A DNA stretch of 9,070 nucleotides, taken from contig JBGZBY010000002.1 in NCBI GenBank assembly GCA_041844915.1, positions 1-9,070 on the forward strand, in the 5' to 3' direction. Shown in pieces: positions 1 through 6,474 of the stretch. A program made the position numbers and the translations under genes. The first letter of the stretch is position 1, and the number at the start of each line of letters is the position of its first letter. Source of the stretch: W11650 sp041844915 (GTDB lineage Bacteria > Bacillota > Clostridia > Lachnospirales > Vallitaleaceae). The notes beneath the pieces are model-generated. The model was not told where the DNA came from and made no database searches. It was given only the letters and a program-made list of their open reading frames with translations.

Positions 1-1
1 A

Positions 2-166
2 ACGGGAAACACAACTCCTGGGAACAATACGCCGTCAACAGGAAATACAACTCCGGGAAATAATACGCCGTCAACAGGGAATACAGCTCCGGGAAATAAT
101 ACGCCGTCAACGGGAAATACAACTCCTGGGAACAATACACCGTCAACGGGAAATAATACTCCATCC
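2..166 (+). repeat. 36-bp in-frame tandem repeat encoding the Thr/Gly/Asn/Pro linker
   Basis: Four full 36-bp units (2-37, 38-73, 74-109, 110-145) and a shortened fifth (146-166, seven codons) encode T-G-N-T-T/A-P-G-N-N-T-P-S. Differences are almost all at third codon positions (acg/aca, ggg/gga, aac/aat, cct/ccg); the one amino-acid change is T to A in unit 3. The array continues to the window edge, so its full copy number is unknown. Confidence 0.95.
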
Positions 167-763
167 ATAAGCACGACTAAACTGGAAAAAACAGGCTTTA
201 TTGACATTGTCAATCATTGGGCAAGGAATGCGGTAGAAGAAGCGGTAGCAAAGCGATTGTTCCTTGGCACTGATTCGGAGCATTTTTCACCGGAACAGGC
301 AATGACAAGGGGAATGTTTGTTACGGTACTGGGAAGGCTGGCAAAGGCCGAGCCAACGGCGGAAGCAGGAGAAGTAAATAAATTCTCTGATGTTGGAGCA
401 GAAAAATATTATGCTCCTTATATCCAGTGGGCAAACAAGAACGGTTTGGTAAAAGGGATTGCCGAAAATCTTTTTGCGCCGGAGGCAGAGCTTACGAGAG
501 AGCAGACAGCAGTGCTTTTGCTGAATTATCTGCAATTTTCACAGAACGGATGGACTACTGGCAAGGAGCGGCAAGAATTTGCCGATGAAGGAGATATCAG
601 TGCTTGGGCGCTGGAAGCAGTACATGCCTTACATCAGGCGGGGATTTTTAACGGAAAAGAGAATGGGCGCTTTGCTCCGAAGGAAGCAGTAACCCGCGCC
701 GAGATTGCTGCGCTGCTGCAAAGAATGGAGCGGCTTTTAGCCGGAAAGGTGCAGGGAAAATAG
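2..763 (+). CDS. S-layer homology (SLH) domain surface protein, C-terminal part (5' end outside window)
   Basis: The reading frame is open from the left edge, so the gene begins outside the window; 253 residues are visible. Residues 1-55 are a low-complexity Thr/Gly/Asn/Pro linker made of 12-residue repeats (TGNTTPGNNTPS). Three SLH domains follow: about 66-115 (begins FIDIV), 128-177 (FSDVGAEKYYAPYIQWA) and 193-240 (FADEGDISAWALEAVHAL). Each shows the family pattern of an F-x-D opening, an A/I-x-A-x-x-x-G-I/L centre, an F-x-P turn and a T-R-x-E/G-x-x-x-L-L helix. Three SLH modules at the C-terminus normally bind pyruvylated secondary cell-wall polymer, so the protein is probably anchored to the cell surface; the disordered linker would space an unseen N-terminal domain from the wall. 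The function of that domain cannot be judged. The gene stops at TAG 761-763 and is followed by a terminator. An internal TTG at 257 is not the true start, because coding clearly continues upstream. Confidence 0.93.
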   Translation, partial: TGNTTPGNNTPSTGNTTPGNNTPSTGNTAPGNNTPSTGNTTPGNNTPSTGNNTPSISTTKLEKTGFIDIVNHWARNAVEEAVAKRLFLGTDSEHFSPEQAMTRGMFVTVLGRLAKAEPTAEAGEVNKFSDVGAEKYYAPYIQWANKNGLVKGIAENLFAPEAELTREQTAVLLLNYLQFSQNGWTTGKERQEFADEGDISAWALEAVHALHQAGIFNGKENGRFAPKEAVTRAEIAALLQRMERLLAGKVQGK

Positions 764-810
764 CAAAAGCTTTTTCGGGGAAATGCGACTGACAAATAGG
801 GAAAAAATAA

Positions 811-849
811 AGCCCTGTTATCACAGAATACTGTGGTGACAGGGCTTTT
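811..849. terminator. Bidirectional intrinsic terminator between convergent genes
   Basis: A 16-bp stem (811-826 with 831-846; two G-U wobbles in the plus-strand RNA) closes a 4-nt AATA loop. It is followed by TTTT on the plus strand and preceded by an A-rich tract (802-810) that becomes a U-rich run on the minus strand. It lies 47 nt past the SLH gene stop and 48 nt past the yitT-type stop on the other strand, so it can end both transcripts. Confidence 0.93.
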
Positions 850-894
850 GCTACAGCTGAAGGATTTTGATGTTTTTTGATGGAAATTCTTTGG

Positions 895-1773
895 TTATTC
901 TAGGGGCGGCCGATAGAAACGACCATAAAAATTGATTGAAGGCAAAACATTGATGATTACACCAGGATCGGCGCTGCGAATCGTTTTGATTGTGGCATCA
1001 AGCTCATAGCTGGAGCAGACAATGTGAAGCAGTGATACGGGATTGCCGCTGTATCCGCCGTAACCGCTGACCACGCTAATGCCGTGCCGATGACGGGCAA
1101 GATATTCTTTGATAATTGTATCAGGGATACGGGTTGTAATCTGCAAGGTGACCCGCTTATAGCGTTGATAAAAATTCTCGATTGTCTTGGTTGAAATAAA
1201 CTGATACAGGATCGAATAGCCGGCATATTCCCAGCCAAAAAGGTAGCCAAATAAAGCGAGTAAGAAGATATTGAAAACAAAAATATACTGCCAAATCTCC
1301 CTTCCGGTCTTATTCGACACATAGAGAGCAATAAAATCAGTGCCGCCACTGGAAGCGTTGCCGGATAAGGCGATCACAATAGAAAGTCCGTTGAGAAAGC
1401 CGCCAAAAATAATGTTTAGAACAGTGTCATGAAAAATTGGAGTAAACTGGAACCAATTTAGAAAGAAGGCGGCGGTAATAAATTGGATCGAAGAAAACAG
1501 CGTAAATTTTTTGCCAATTGTTTTTGCACAGACCAAGGCCACGGGCAGATTGAGAAAAACAATAAAAAAAGCGGTGGAGATCTGGTAGCTGGTAAATTTG
1601 GCAGTGATTTGATTTAAAAGGATGGCAATACCGGTAAAGCCGGCAGACAAAAGCTTTGCCGGCAGCAAAAAGGTTTCCAGAACAAAGGCCTGCAAAAAAG
1701 CGGAAAGCACGACACAGGCAAAGCTCCAAGCATTCTTATAATAAGGGTTTTTATTCACAAACTGGGGTAACAT
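895..1773 (-). CDS. YitT family membrane protein (YitT membrane domain plus DUF2179)
   Basis: The product (292 aa from the chosen start) has about six hydrophobic segments in its first 190 residues, including a glycine-rich stretch with GNASSGGTDFIALY typical of the YitT membrane domain. A soluble C-terminal DUF2179 domain follows at about 215-285, with HRHGISVVSGYGGYSGNP matching the family's HRG(V/I)...G.GGY.G signature. Length fits the usual 280-290 aa. Members are integral membrane proteins of unknown substrate; a transport role is often assumed but not proven here. An ATG three codons upstream (1782) is possible, but AAGGA on the minus strand (1786-1782) lies 8 nt before ATG 1773 and touches ATG 1782, so 1773 is the better start. 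The gene stands alone with its own promoter and a long structured leader, and shares its terminator with the convergent SLH gene. The paralogue cannot be named. Confidence 0.92.
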   Translation of the reverse strand: MLPQFVNKNPYYKNAWSFACVVLSAFLQAFVLETFLLPAKLLSAGFTGIAILLNQITAKFTSYQISTAFFIVFLNLPVALVCAKTIGKKFTLFSSIQFITAAFFLNWFQFTPIFHDTVLNIIFGGFLNGLSIVIALSGNASSGGTDFIALYVSNKTGREIWQYIFVFNIFLLALFGYLFGWEYAGYSILYQFISTKTIENFYQRYKRVTLQITTRIPDTIIKEYLARHRHGISVVSGYGGYSGNPVSLLHIVCSSYELDATIKTIRSADPGVIINVLPSINFYGRFYRPPLE

Positions 1774-1873
1774 GATTGACATCCTTAAAGGTCAGCAGGA
1801 TCGGTGAGCGAGGTTTTACCTCGTGGCGCCTATGAGCTTCGTCCAATGCATGAGCGAAAGCCGGCGCTTGCAT
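1751..1873 (-). CDS. Candidate 40-aa small ORF in the yitT leader, overlapping the yitT start
   Basis: On the minus strand an ATG at 1873-1871 opens a 40-codon frame ending at TAA 1753-1751, 23 nt inside the yitT-type gene in another frame. The predicted peptide begins MQAPAFAHALDEAHRRHE, contains four His, and ends HVTPVCE. A purine stretch (GGGAAG) precedes the ATG at very short spacing, so initiation support is weak. It lies entirely within the transcript predicted from the 1912-1940 promoter and its 5' half coincides with RNA hairpins. It could be a leader peptide that controls yitT translation, a remnant of a dispersed element, or chance. I do not recognise the peptide. Confidence 0.25.
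   Translation of the reverse strand: MQAPAFAHALDEAHRRHEVKPRSPILLTFKDVNHVTPVCE
1782..1786 (-). promoter_or_regulatory. Ribosome binding site that decides the yitT-type start
   Basis: Minus-strand AAGGA sits 8 nt upstream of the ATG at 1773-1771. Its last base is the A of the alternative ATG at 1782-1780, leaving that codon no usable spacing. Confidence 0.7.
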
Positions 1874-1905
1874 TTCTTCCCGCTGCGGGGAAGGACAATT
1901 TTTCC
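1783..1905 (-). promoter_or_regulatory. Structured 5' leader of the yitT-type gene, possible cis-regulatory RNA
   Basis: The predicted leader of about 130 nt is rich in dyads. Hairpin A pairs 1845-1850 and 1853-1856 with 1865-1874 (10 bp, 2-nt bulge, 8-nt loop). Hairpin B pairs 1876-1882 with 1886-1893. Both are enclosed by GTCC 1841-1844 with GGAC 1893-1896, giving a three-way junction. A separate hairpin CGAGGT/ACCTCG (1809-1814 with 1818-1823) lies nearer the start codon and has no U-run after it, so it is not an intrinsic terminator. GGCGCC (1825-1830) could also pair with GCGCC in hairpin A, allowing an alternative fold. I could not match it to any riboswitch class I know, including T-box, SAM, TPP, lysine, guanidine and c-di-GMP types. 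Confidence 0.45.
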
Positions 1906-1911
1906 GTGTTC

Positions 1912-1940
1912 ATTATAATTTGTTTATTGGAGAAAGTCAA
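1912..1940 (-). promoter_or_regulatory. Sigma-A promoter of the yitT-type gene
   Basis: Read on the minus strand, TTGACT (1940-1935) and a perfect TATAAT (1917-1912) are 17 nt apart. Transcription should start near 1905, leaving a leader of roughly 130 nt before the ATG at 1773. Confidence 0.87.
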
Positions 1941-2090
1941 TATCTTGATAGCTTGATTTTAAAGGCAGCGGCGCGGGAGGAATTTTTCAATTCTTTTCCT
2001 TATCGGCATCCTGAATGTATGTTAGAAGCTCGGATGCTTTATTTTGCGGTTTATAAAGAAGCTCGCTGCAAAACACCAGTAATAATATGC

Positions 2091-2119
2091 TTGAAAATCA
2101 GGCTTGCTTTTGTTACAAT
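2091..2119 (+). promoter_or_regulatory. Sigma-A promoter with extended -10 upstream of sdaAB
   Basis: TTGAAA (2091-2096), a 17-nt spacer and TACAAT (2114-2119), with a TG one base upstream of the -10 (extended -10). Predicted start is near 2126, about 200 nt before the sdaAB ATG. It is divergent from the yitT promoter, with about 150 nt of apparently non-coding DNA (1941-2090) between them in which I see nothing else. Confidence 0.8.
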
Positions 2120-2214
2120 ATTAACGCGAGAAAGGCGCGCTTAAAGCAATTGAAAAGCAGGAGGCGGGCTATTTGAAGAAATCTGGTAAAGGTTTATGGG
2201 AAAGGGAATGATGA

Positions 2215-2331
2215 ATGCTGGAGCCGGAAAAAGAAGATCAATATGTCAATGGAGAAAGGAAGGAGGCTTTGGCGGACAGACTGCTTGACCATAAGCACAG
2301 TCAATGTGGAAAAGCCTCAAAGGAGAAATGA
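2215..2331 (+). CDS. Candidate 38-aa small ORF in the sdaAB leader, ATGA overlap with sdaAB
   Basis: ATG 2215 is 8 nt after AAAGGG (2201-2206). The 38-codon frame begins MLEPEKEDQYVNGERKEA and ends at TGA 2329-2331, overlapping the sdaAB ATG (2328-2330) as ATGA, the arrangement typical of translational coupling. The sdaAB Shine-Dalgarno AAAGGAG (2319-2325) sits inside this ORF and is unusually close (2 nt) to its ATG, so delivery of ribosomes by an upstream ORF would make sense. Against it: the peptide is short, charged and unknown to me, and this purine-rich strand yields open frames easily. A 12-codon frame starting at TTG 2173, 8 nt after GGAGG (2160-2164), and ending at TGA 2209-2211 lies just upstream. 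Confidence 0.3.
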   Translation: MLEPEKEDQYVNGERKEALADRLLDHKHSQCGKASKEK

Positions 2332-2987
2332 ATATTTTTGATATTTTAGGCCCGGTGATGATTGGGCCGTCCAGCTCGCATACTGCCGGAGCTGTCAAAT
2401 TGGGCTATGTGGCTCGAAAGCTTTTGGGAGCGGAGGTGCGGGAAGCTAGGATTTTTCTGCATGGCTCCTTTGCCGATACTGGAGAAGGGCATGGTACGGA
2501 TCGAGCGGTGATTGCCGGTCTTTTGGGGATGAAGGAGGATGACGAAAGAATTCCGCATTCCTTTGAGCTGGCAAAAGAAAGCGGCTTGCATTTTGCTATG
2601 GAAAAGATTAAGCTTGCCGGAGCGCATCCAAATACCGTGGTCATGGATCTGCGGGATGCCAAGGGAAGAAGGATAGAGGTTCAGGGGGCCTCGATCGGCG
2701 GAAGCCGGATTGTGATCAATAAGATTGACGGAGCGGAGGTCGAATGCACAGCGGAATATCCAACCCTGATCGTGTATAATCGAGATTTGCCTGGCTATGT
2801 GGCGGAGGTTACTTCAGCGTTGGCGGCAAAAGGCATCAATATTGCGACAATGCGTTTGTTTCGTGGGAAAAGAGGCACGGAAGCCGTTATGATTATTGAA
2901 AGTGATCAGGCCATTCCGGCGGAGGTAAGGGAAAAGCTGGAAAAAATAAGCGGAATCTTAAAGGTTACATATATTGCCGGATTATAA
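2328..2987 (+). CDS. sdaAB: L-serine dehydratase, iron-sulfur-dependent, beta subunit
   Basis: This 219-aa protein is the beta subunit of the oxygen-sensitive [4Fe-4S] L-serine ammonia-lyase, which with the alpha subunit converts L-serine to pyruvate and ammonia in the cytoplasm. Diagnostic motifs are the N-terminal NIFDILGPVMIGPSSSHTAG (residues 2-21), HGSFADTGEGHGTD (45-58), AHPNT (99-103) and GASIGGSRI (120-128); a C-terminal ACT domain spans about 146-217. Length fits the split clostridial form. An in-frame ATG at 2304 would add eight residues, but family proteins start at MNIFDILGP and AAAGGAG (2319-2325) precedes ATG 2328; the 2-nt spacing is tight. The promoter at 2091-2119 drives it. 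Its partner sdaAA follows after an atypically long 309-bp spacer containing a duplication. In some relatives the ACT domain is linked to serine binding, but that is not shown here. Confidence 0.95.
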   Translation: MNIFDILGPVMIGPSSSHTAGAVKLGYVARKLLGAEVREARIFLHGSFADTGEGHGTDRAVIAGLLGMKEDDERIPHSFELAKESGLHFAMEKIKLAGAHPNTVVMDLRDAKGRRIEVQGASIGGSRIVINKIDGAEVECTAEYPTLIVYNRDLPGYVAEVTSALAAKGINIATMRLFRGKRGTEAVMIIESDQAIPAEVREKLEKISGILKVTYIAGL

Positions 2988-2998
2988 AAGCGGAAAAC

Positions 2999-3239
2999 GG
3001 CGGGCAAAGGGAAAGTGCAGCCAAGAAAAGCCCACATTAAAGCGGAAAAGCCTGAAAAAGCCTATTGATAAAAGAGGAAAAGAGCAGAGCGGAAGAAAAA
3101 TGCAAGGAAGCAAAGCCCTGTTTTAAATGGGGAAATTCATTGTAGAAAAGTGGCGGGCAAAGGAAATGTACAGCCAAGAAAAGTACAGCTAGGAAAAGCC
3201 CGCATTAAAGCGAAAAAGCCTATTGGTAAAAGAGGAAAA
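2999..3239 (+). repeat. Diverged direct duplication in the sdaAB-sdaAA spacer
   Basis: Copy 1 (about 2999-3081) and copy 2 (about 3152-3239) share GGCGGGCAAAGG, CAGCCAAGAAAAG, CATTAAAGCG and CCTATTG-TAAAAGAGGAAAA in the same order. Copy 2 carries an extra 15-bp tandem (ACAGCCAAGAAAAGT / ACAGCTAGGAAAAGC) and copy 1 an extra GAAAAGCCT-like tandem. The 309-bp spacer (2988-3296) is strongly purine-rich on this strand. Apart from these copies it holds AGGAGG (3264-3269), too far from the sdaAA ATG to be its binding site. No promoter or terminator is apparent. Confidence 0.8.
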
Positions 3240-3296
3240 ACAGAATCAGGAAGGGAAAAAGACAGGAGGAAAGGCCGCAGAGTGTGGCAGAAGAAA

Positions 3297-4181
3297 ATGG
3301 CATATCAATCGTTACGTGAAATTATAGAGTTTTGTGAGAGGGAAGGCGTAGAATTTTGGGAGGCGGTGCTTCGAGAGGATGTCGCAGAAAGGGGAGTTGA
3401 CAGAGAGGATTCCATCAGACAGATGAAGGTAATGTGGGATGCGATGCTGGCAGCCGGCGAGAATTATGACGGCAGTATTCGTTCGAAAAGCGGCTTGATC
3501 GGTGGAGATGGTGAAAAAATGAACGATTACCGCAGGGAAAAGGAGCCGCTGATGGGTGAGCTTATGGCAGAGGTCATCACCGAAGCCTTAAAGACTGGCG
3601 AATGCAATGCTTGCATGAAAAAAATAGTGGCGGCGCCTACCGCAGGAGCCTGCGGTGTTCTTCCGGCAGTGCTGATTCCGCTTTATCGCAGGCGGAATAT
3701 TCCGATGGAGCGCATGCTGGAAGCACTTTATGTGGCGGCGGGAATCGGTCAGGTAATTGCTGTAAGGGCGTTTATTTCGGGGGCGGCGGGCGGTTGTCAG
3801 GCAGAGGTCGGCTCGGCTTCCTCTATGGCAGCAGGTGCGCTGGTATATTTGCAGGGCGGCGGAAAGGAGCAGATCCTTCATGCTGCGGCGATGGCAATGA
3901 AAATGCTGCTGGGCTTGGTTTGCGATCCGGTGGCGGGGCTGGTTGAGGTTCCCTGCATCAAGCGCAATGTCGGTGGAGCGGTCAATGCCATGGCGGCGGC
4001 GGATATGGCTTTGGCAGGAATTGAAAGCGTAATTCCCGCAGATGAAGTGATTGATGCGATGAAGGAGGTTGGTCAAAATATGCCGACAGCCTTTCGAGAA
4101 ACAGCCAAAGGAGGGCTGGCCAACAGCAAATATGCCAAAAAAATTACCGAAGAACTAAAAAAGCGGCAAGGGCAGGTCTAA
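3297..4181 (+). CDS. sdaAA: L-serine dehydratase, iron-sulfur-dependent, alpha subunit
   Basis: This 294-aa alpha subunit carries the catalytic [4Fe-4S] cluster that acts as a Lewis acid in serine deamination. Three cysteines fit the family's cluster ligands: Cys167 in GGCQAEVG, and Cys209 and Cys220 in CDPVAGLVEVPC, with spacings of 42 and 11 residues as in characterised enzymes. Other family motifs are SGLIGGD (65-71), PTAGACG (114-120) and RNVGGAVNAM (223-232). The frame stays open back to a GTG at 3150, which would add 49 Lys/Arg-rich residues encoded by the spacer duplication. I reject that start because family members begin near MxYxSLREII and no ribosome binding site precedes the GTG. 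ATG 3297 itself has only a weak site (GAAGAAA), so translation may be modest. It is probably co-transcribed with sdaAB and with the GH31 gene 47 bp downstream. Confidence 0.94.
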   Translation: MAYQSLREIIEFCEREGVEFWEAVLREDVAERGVDREDSIRQMKVMWDAMLAAGENYDGSIRSKSGLIGGDGEKMNDYRREKEPLMGELMAEVITEALKTGECNACMKKIVAAPTAGACGVLPAVLIPLYRRRNIPMERMLEALYVAAGIGQVIAVRAFISGAAGGCQAEVGSASSMAAGALVYLQGGGKEQILHAAAMAMKMLLGLVCDPVAGLVEVPCIKRNVGGAVNAMAAADMALAGIESVIPADEVIDAMKEVGQNMPTAFRETAKGGLANSKYAKKITEELKKRQGQV

Positions 4182-4228
4182 AAAAACAACGCCTTTGCTA
4201 AGGCAAGGCCCAGAAGAAAGGAAAAGGA

Positions 4229-6472
4229 ATGATTTCCCAATTACAATTTCAAAATTTTAACGGAAAAACAATAGAGCTTTTAGCGGATCAGGATAAGATA
4301 CTAATTGAAGCGGTCGGAAGCAATGTGCTTCATATTTATTCGGAAAAGGCAAGGAGCTATCCCTCCTATGCCGTGGAAGAGCAGCCGGAGCCAATTGTGC
4401 TGATAGAAGAAAGGAAAGAGGATAAGCGATTTTATTATGCCGATAAATGCGGCGTCTGTATCGGAGGGGACGGTTTTTTTGATTTTTTGGGTGAGCGCAA
4501 GGAAACGCTTTGCCAGACTTATCGCGGAGAAGCCAAAAGGAGGGCAAAGTTGGAGGAGGATTTTTTTAAGCTTTTGGCAAGCGAAGGACATGCTGCACCG
4601 GAGGAAGCAGATCCGGCGGCAGTGGAGCTGGCCTTTTATTTGGAGCCGGAAGACAAGCTTTATGGATTGGGCGATAAAACCGGATTTTTGAATAAAAGAG
4701 GCTATGAATATATTATGTGGAACACGGACGATCCTGCGCCTCATGAGGATAATTTCAAGGCGCTGTATAAATCGGTTCCCTTTTTGATAGTGCTTAAAGC
4801 AGATAAAGCTTATGGACTTTTCTTTGACAATCATTATAAAAGCTCCTTTGATCTGGGAAAATACAAGGAGGATTGTCTGCGATACGAAGCGGAGGGGGGA
4901 GCGCTGGATCTTTATTTTTTTGCCGGAAAGGATCTAAAGGAGATTTTGACTGCTTATACGAGATTGACCGGAGCTACGCCCTTGCCGCAGCTGTGGACGC
5001 TGGGATATCATCAATCCCGCTGGGGCTATCGGACAGAAAAGGACATGCTGGAGCTTGCAGAAAAAATGAAGCAGCATGAGCTGCCCTGTGACGCTCTGCA
5101 TTTTGATATTGACTATATGCAGGGCTATCGGGTATTTACTTGGAATCAGGAGAGATATGAGGATGCGGGAAGGACTTTGGAGCAGCTCAAAAAGATGGGC
5201 ATCAAGGCAGTTACTATCCTTGATCCGGGAGTGAAGGTTGACGCGGGCTATCCGGTTTTTGATGAGGGACTGGAAAGAGAATATTTCGCTAGGGATAATA
5301 ACAATCTGGTCTATGTCAATCAGGTGTGGCCGGGTGACGCCGTATATCCTGATTTTGGGAGAGCAGAGGTAAGGCGCTGGTGGGGTGATTGGCATCGCTT
5401 TTTGCTGGATAAGGGTGTAGCGGGGATTTGGAATGATATGAATGAGCCGGCAAGCTTTAACGGACCGCTGCCGGATGAGGTGGTTTTTTATGATGAAGAA
5501 AAGCCTTCTGATCACAAGGCGATGCACAATGTCTACGGCCACAACATGTGCCGAGCCTCTTTTGAAGGTCTGCGCCGGTTAAGCGAGGAAAGACCTTTTG
5601 TTATTACCAGGGCCTGCTATGCCGGCACCCAGAAATATGCAGTTGTTTGGACGGGAGATAATCACAGTATTTGGAGTCATTTGCGCATGGCAGTTCCGCA
5701 GCTTTGCAATTTAGGGCTGAGCGGTTTTGCATTTGGCGGTACAGATGTAGGAGGCTTTGGCAGTGATACTACGCCGGAGCTTTTAATCAGATGGTACCAG
5801 CTTGGCTGCTTTAGTCCGCTTTTCCGCAATCATTCGGCATTGGGAACACGGCAGCAGGAGCCGTGGTGCTTTGGAGAAGCGGTGCTTTCGATTATCAGAA
5901 ATTATATTCGTTTGCGTTATCAGCTTTTACCCTACCTTTACGATTGCTTTTACCAAACCGCCGGAAGCGGTCTGCCGGTGATGCGGCCTCTGGTGCTTGA
6001 CTATCCCTTTGACAGGGAATGCCGCGAGAGGAATGATCAGTTTTTAATCGGAGAAAATATTTTGGTGGCACCAGTACTGGAGCAGGGAGCGAGTAAGAGG
6101 CTGGTATATTTGCCGAAAGGGGAGTGGTTTTGCTATCACAGTAAAAAGCGCTACAGTGGAGAAGCGCATTATATTGTTGATGCACCCTTGGAGATATGCC
6201 CGATTTTTATCCGAGAGGGCAGCATTTTGCCGAAGTATCCGGTTTATTCCTCGGTTGGCGAGAAAAAGGATGAAATGCTGATTTTAGAAATTTATGGCAA
6301 GGAAGCGGAATATTTTCACTATCAGGACAACGGCAGGGATTATCGCTATGAAAGGGGTGAGTACAATCTCTATCATTTTCGCTGGCAAGACGGCAGACTG
6401 GCGACCGAGCTGCTACATGAGGGTTATCCGAAATATAAAGAGATTCAGCTGGTGAAATTTTCGGAAAAATAA
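4229..6472 (+). CDS. Glycoside hydrolase family 31 alpha-glucosidase
   Basis: This 747-aa enzyme is a retaining GH31 hydrolase, probably an exo-acting alpha-glucosidase releasing glucose from short alpha-linked oligosaccharides. An N-terminal beta-sandwich (to about 245, including LYGLGDKTGFLNKRG at 144-158) precedes the catalytic barrel (about 250-580) and C-terminal beta domains. The nucleophile is Asp403 in GIWNDMNEP and the acid/base Asp477 in WTGDN; FDIDYM (292-297) and WPGDAVYPDF (367-376) are also family signatures. There is no signal peptide, so it should work on imported sugars in the cytoplasm. AAAGGA (4217-4222) lies 6 nt before the ATG. The 47-bp gap to sdaAA contains only a small hairpin without a U-run, so it probably belongs to the sdaAB-sdaAA transcript. 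MWNTDD at 163-168 resembles a substrate-pocket loop in gut Clostridia GH31 enzymes in which Trp favours isomaltose; that specificity is my inference. Alpha-xylosidase activity is less likely but not excluded. Confidence 0.93.
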   Translation: MISQLQFQNFNGKTIELLADQDKILIEAVGSNVLHIYSEKARSYPSYAVEEQPEPIVLIEERKEDKRFYYADKCGVCIGGDGFFDFLGERKETLCQTYRGEAKRRAKLEEDFFKLLASEGHAAPEEADPAAVELAFYLEPEDKLYGLGDKTGFLNKRGYEYIMWNTDDPAPHEDNFKALYKSVPFLIVLKADKAYGLFFDNHYKSSFDLGKYKEDCLRYEAEGGALDLYFFAGKDLKEILTAYTRLTGATPLPQLWTLGYHQSRWGYRTEKDMLELAEKMKQHELPCDALHFDIDYMQGYRVFTWNQERYEDAGRTLEQLKKMGIKAVTILDPGVKVDAGYPVFDEGLEREYFARDNNNLVYVNQVWPGDAVYPDFGRAEVRRWWGDWHRFLLDKGVAGIWNDMNEPASFNGPLPDEVVFYDEEKPSDHKAMHNVYGHNMCRASFEGLRRLSEERPFVITRACYAGTQKYAVVWTGDNHSIWSHLRMAVPQLCNLGLSGFAFGGTDVGGFGSDTTPELLIRWYQLGCFSPLFRNHSALGTRQQEPWCFGEAVLSIIRNYIRLRYQLLPYLYDCFYQTAGSGLPVMRPLVLDYPFDRECRERNDQFLIGENILVAPVLEQGASKRLVYLPKGEWFCYHSKKRYSGEAHYIVDAPLEICPIFIREGSILPKYPVYSSVGEKKDEMLILEIYGKEAEYFHYQDNGRDYRYERGEYNLYHFRWQDGRLATELLHEGYPKYKEIQLVKFSEK

Positions 6473-6474
6473 TA

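Noticed and set aside
2..166. CRISPR-like array at the left edge
   Set aside because: The repeats are contiguous, in frame and encode a linker; there are no unique spacers.
1809..1823. Hairpin CGAGGT-TT-ACCTCG as an intrinsic terminator or attenuator in the yitT leader
   Set aside because: Neither strand has a U-run after the stem, so it cannot be a standard intrinsic terminator; it is kept only as part of the structured leader.
1920..2144. 74-codon plus-strand frame starting at TTG
   Set aside because: There is no ribosome binding site before the TTG, it overlaps the -35 element of the yitT promoter at one end and covers the whole sdaAB promoter at the other, and the peptide resembles nothing I know.
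2304..2327. Upstream ATG adding eight residues to sdaAB
   Set aside because: No ribosome binding site precedes it; the family's conserved start is MNIFDILGP and AAAGGAG lies between the two ATGs.
3150..3296. GTG start giving sdaAA a 49-residue basic N-terminal extension
   Set aside because: No ribosome binding site precedes it, the extension is encoded by duplicated purine-rich spacer, and family proteins start at the MAYQSLREII position.
4191..4204. Hairpin GCCTT-TGCT-AAGGC as a terminator between sdaAA and the GH31 gene
   Set aside because: The stem is only 5 bp and is not followed by a T-run on the plus strand.
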